DNA of 5,050 bases from Rhizobiaceae bacterium (GTDB taxonomy: Bacteria; Pseudomonadota; Alphaproteobacteria; Rhizobiales; Rhizobiaceae): NCBI GenBank assembly GCA_004299545.1, contig SCRB01000632.1, positions 1-5,050 of the forward strand, given 5' to 3'. Below, piece after piece: positions 4,299 to 5,050 of the stretch. The translations under genes were made by a program, and so were the position numbers. Positions within the stretch are counted from its first letter, which is position 1. Each line of letters begins with the position of its first letter. The notes under the pieces were generated by a model. That model was not told the origin of the DNA. It saw only the letters and a list, made by a program, of their open reading frames with translations, and made no database searches.

Positions 4299-5050
4299 AT
4301 GGCGACTTTGCTTTTGCAGGCGGCCGGTGCCTTTCTCGGCGGCTTTCTCGGTCCTGTCGGCACGGCGATCGGCTCCGCCGCCGGCGCCACGGCCGGCTAT
4401 CTCGTCGACAGGGCGCTGATCAATAGCACGCAGCATTACACGAGCGGCAAGCTTGCCGGCGCCGTCCCCTTCACGGCGGAGGATGGCGCCCCAATCCCGC
4501 GTGTCTATGGCGCGGCCCGAATCGGCGGCACGATGATCTGGGCGACGCGCTTCGAGGAAAGCCGCCAGACCACGCGGCAGGGGTTCAAGGGCGGCGCCAG
4601 GGTCACGACCTATTCCTATTTCGCCAATGTCGCCTTCCTGCTTTGCGAGGGTGAAATCGCCGGCTTGCGCCGTATCTGGGCCGACGGGCGAGAACTCGAC
4701 CAGACACTTTACGAAATCCGCGTCTATGAAGGCACCGAGGATCAGCAGCCCGATCCGCTGATCGAGGCGAAGCAGGGCACGGACAACGCGCCGGCCTATC
4801 GCGGCGCGGCCTATGTCGTCTTCGAGCATTTCCCGCTTAGCGATTATGGCAACCGCATTCCGCAATTCCAGTTCGAGGTGCTGAAGCCAGCCGGCGCGTT
4901 ACACAAGCAGGTGCGCGCGGTGGCGCTCATTCCCGGCGCGACGGAATACGGTCTTTCGCCCGATCCGATCACCTATGCGGCACAGAAGGGCGCAAGCGAG
5001 GCGGTCAACCGTCATGTGCTGACGGCGCGCTCGGACCTCGCCGCCTCGCT
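4299..5050 (+). CDS. GTA host-specificity / megatron baseplate protein, N-terminal part (g15-like)
   Basis: An open frame from ATG 4299 runs to the window end, giving 250 complete codons with no stop. GAGG at 4285-4288 serves as the binding site, and the gap from the peptidase stop is six bases. Residues 1-36 are hydrophobic with repeated small residues (AAGAFLGGFLGPVGTAIGSA, then AGATAGYLVD). This glycine-zipper-like segment is typical of g15 proteins and could insert into a membrane. Conserved family segments follow: PRVYGAARIGGTMIWATRFE (67-86), TTYSYFANVAFLLCEGEIAG (103-122) and RRIWADGREL. The strand-rich YVVFEHFPLSDYGNRIPQFQ (172-191) comes next. Full-length relatives are about 1,300 residues and form the central baseplate spike and receptor-contacting regions, so roughly four fifths of the protein lies outside the window. 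The classification is firm; the receptor-binding part cannot be seen. Confidence 0.93.
   Translation, partial: MATLLLQAAGAFLGGFLGPVGTAIGSAAGATAGYLVDRALINSTQHYTSGKLAGAVPFTAEDGAPIPRVYGAARIGGTMIWATRFEESRQTTRQGFKGGARVTTYSYFANVAFLLCEGEIAGLRRIWADGRELDQTLYEIRVYEGTEDQQPDPLIEAKQGTDNAPAYRGAAYVVFEHFPLSDYGNRIPQFQFEVLKPAGALHKQVRAVALIPGATEYGLSPDPITYAAQKGASEAVNRHVLTARSDLAAS

Noticed and set aside
3783..4865. A 360-codon open frame on the minus strand opposite the peptidase and g15-like genes.
   Set aside because: It lies opposite two recognised conserved genes. Long antisense frames are common in GC-rich coding DNA, and the translation shows no recognisable domain.

Overview
The window is a tightly packed, all-plus-strand block of tail morphogenesis genes. 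Their order and families match the second half of the alphaproteobacterial gene transfer agent (GTA) cluster typified by Rhodobacter capsulatus RcGTA genes g7 to g15. GC content is high, wobble positions are G/C-rich, and the protein families (DUF3168, TP901-1-type tail tube, GTA gp10, DUF2460, DUF2163/BR0599, phage NlpC/P60, GTA gp15) point to an alphaproteobacterium. A member of the Rhizobiales (Hyphomicrobiales) is the most likely source, but genus cannot be decided from this stretch. No integrase, transposase, tRNA, CRISPR or lysis gene is visible.

Layout. Positions 1-71 hold the C-terminus of the head-completion/stopper protein (g7-like). A small basic protein of unknown function follows at 68-253; it is not part of the canonical RcGTA gene set. 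Next is the tail terminator (g8-like, 234-641). The only real intergenic gap, 642-750, carries two opposed blocks of heptanucleotide repeats able to fold into a long hairpin just before the major tail tube gene (g9-like, 751-1167). Then come the tail assembly chaperone g10-like (1164-1502) and, in the -1 frame, the g10.1-like domain (to 1732). The tape measure (g11-like, 1717-2280), distal tail protein (g12-like, 2294-2944), baseplate hub (g13-like, 2941-3831), cell-wall peptidase (g14-like, 3828-4292) and the first 250 codons of the giant host-specificity protein (g15-like, 4299 to the window end) complete the block.

How they work together. Terminator and tube protein build the tail tube. 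The chaperones load the tube protein around a very short tape measure that sets tail length. Distal tail protein, hub, peptidase and the giant g15 protein form the baseplate that contacts and penetrates the recipient envelope. Stop/start overlaps at four junctions (ATGA at 68, 1164 and 3828; TTGA at 2941) suggest one polycistronic message with translational coupling. No promoter or terminator is evident inside the window.

Most interesting point. The conserved start of the g10.1 domain has no usable start codon in its own frame. The last two sense codons of g10 form a textbook -1 slippery heptamer (A AAC CCC at 1493-1499) directly followed by the g10 stop. This predicts a lambda G/GT-type programmed frameshift making a 189-residue fusion chaperone. 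Other points are the heptad repeat hairpin, the extra small gene, four cysteines in the hub that could hold an Fe-S cluster, and two perfect inverted repeats buried in coding sequence.
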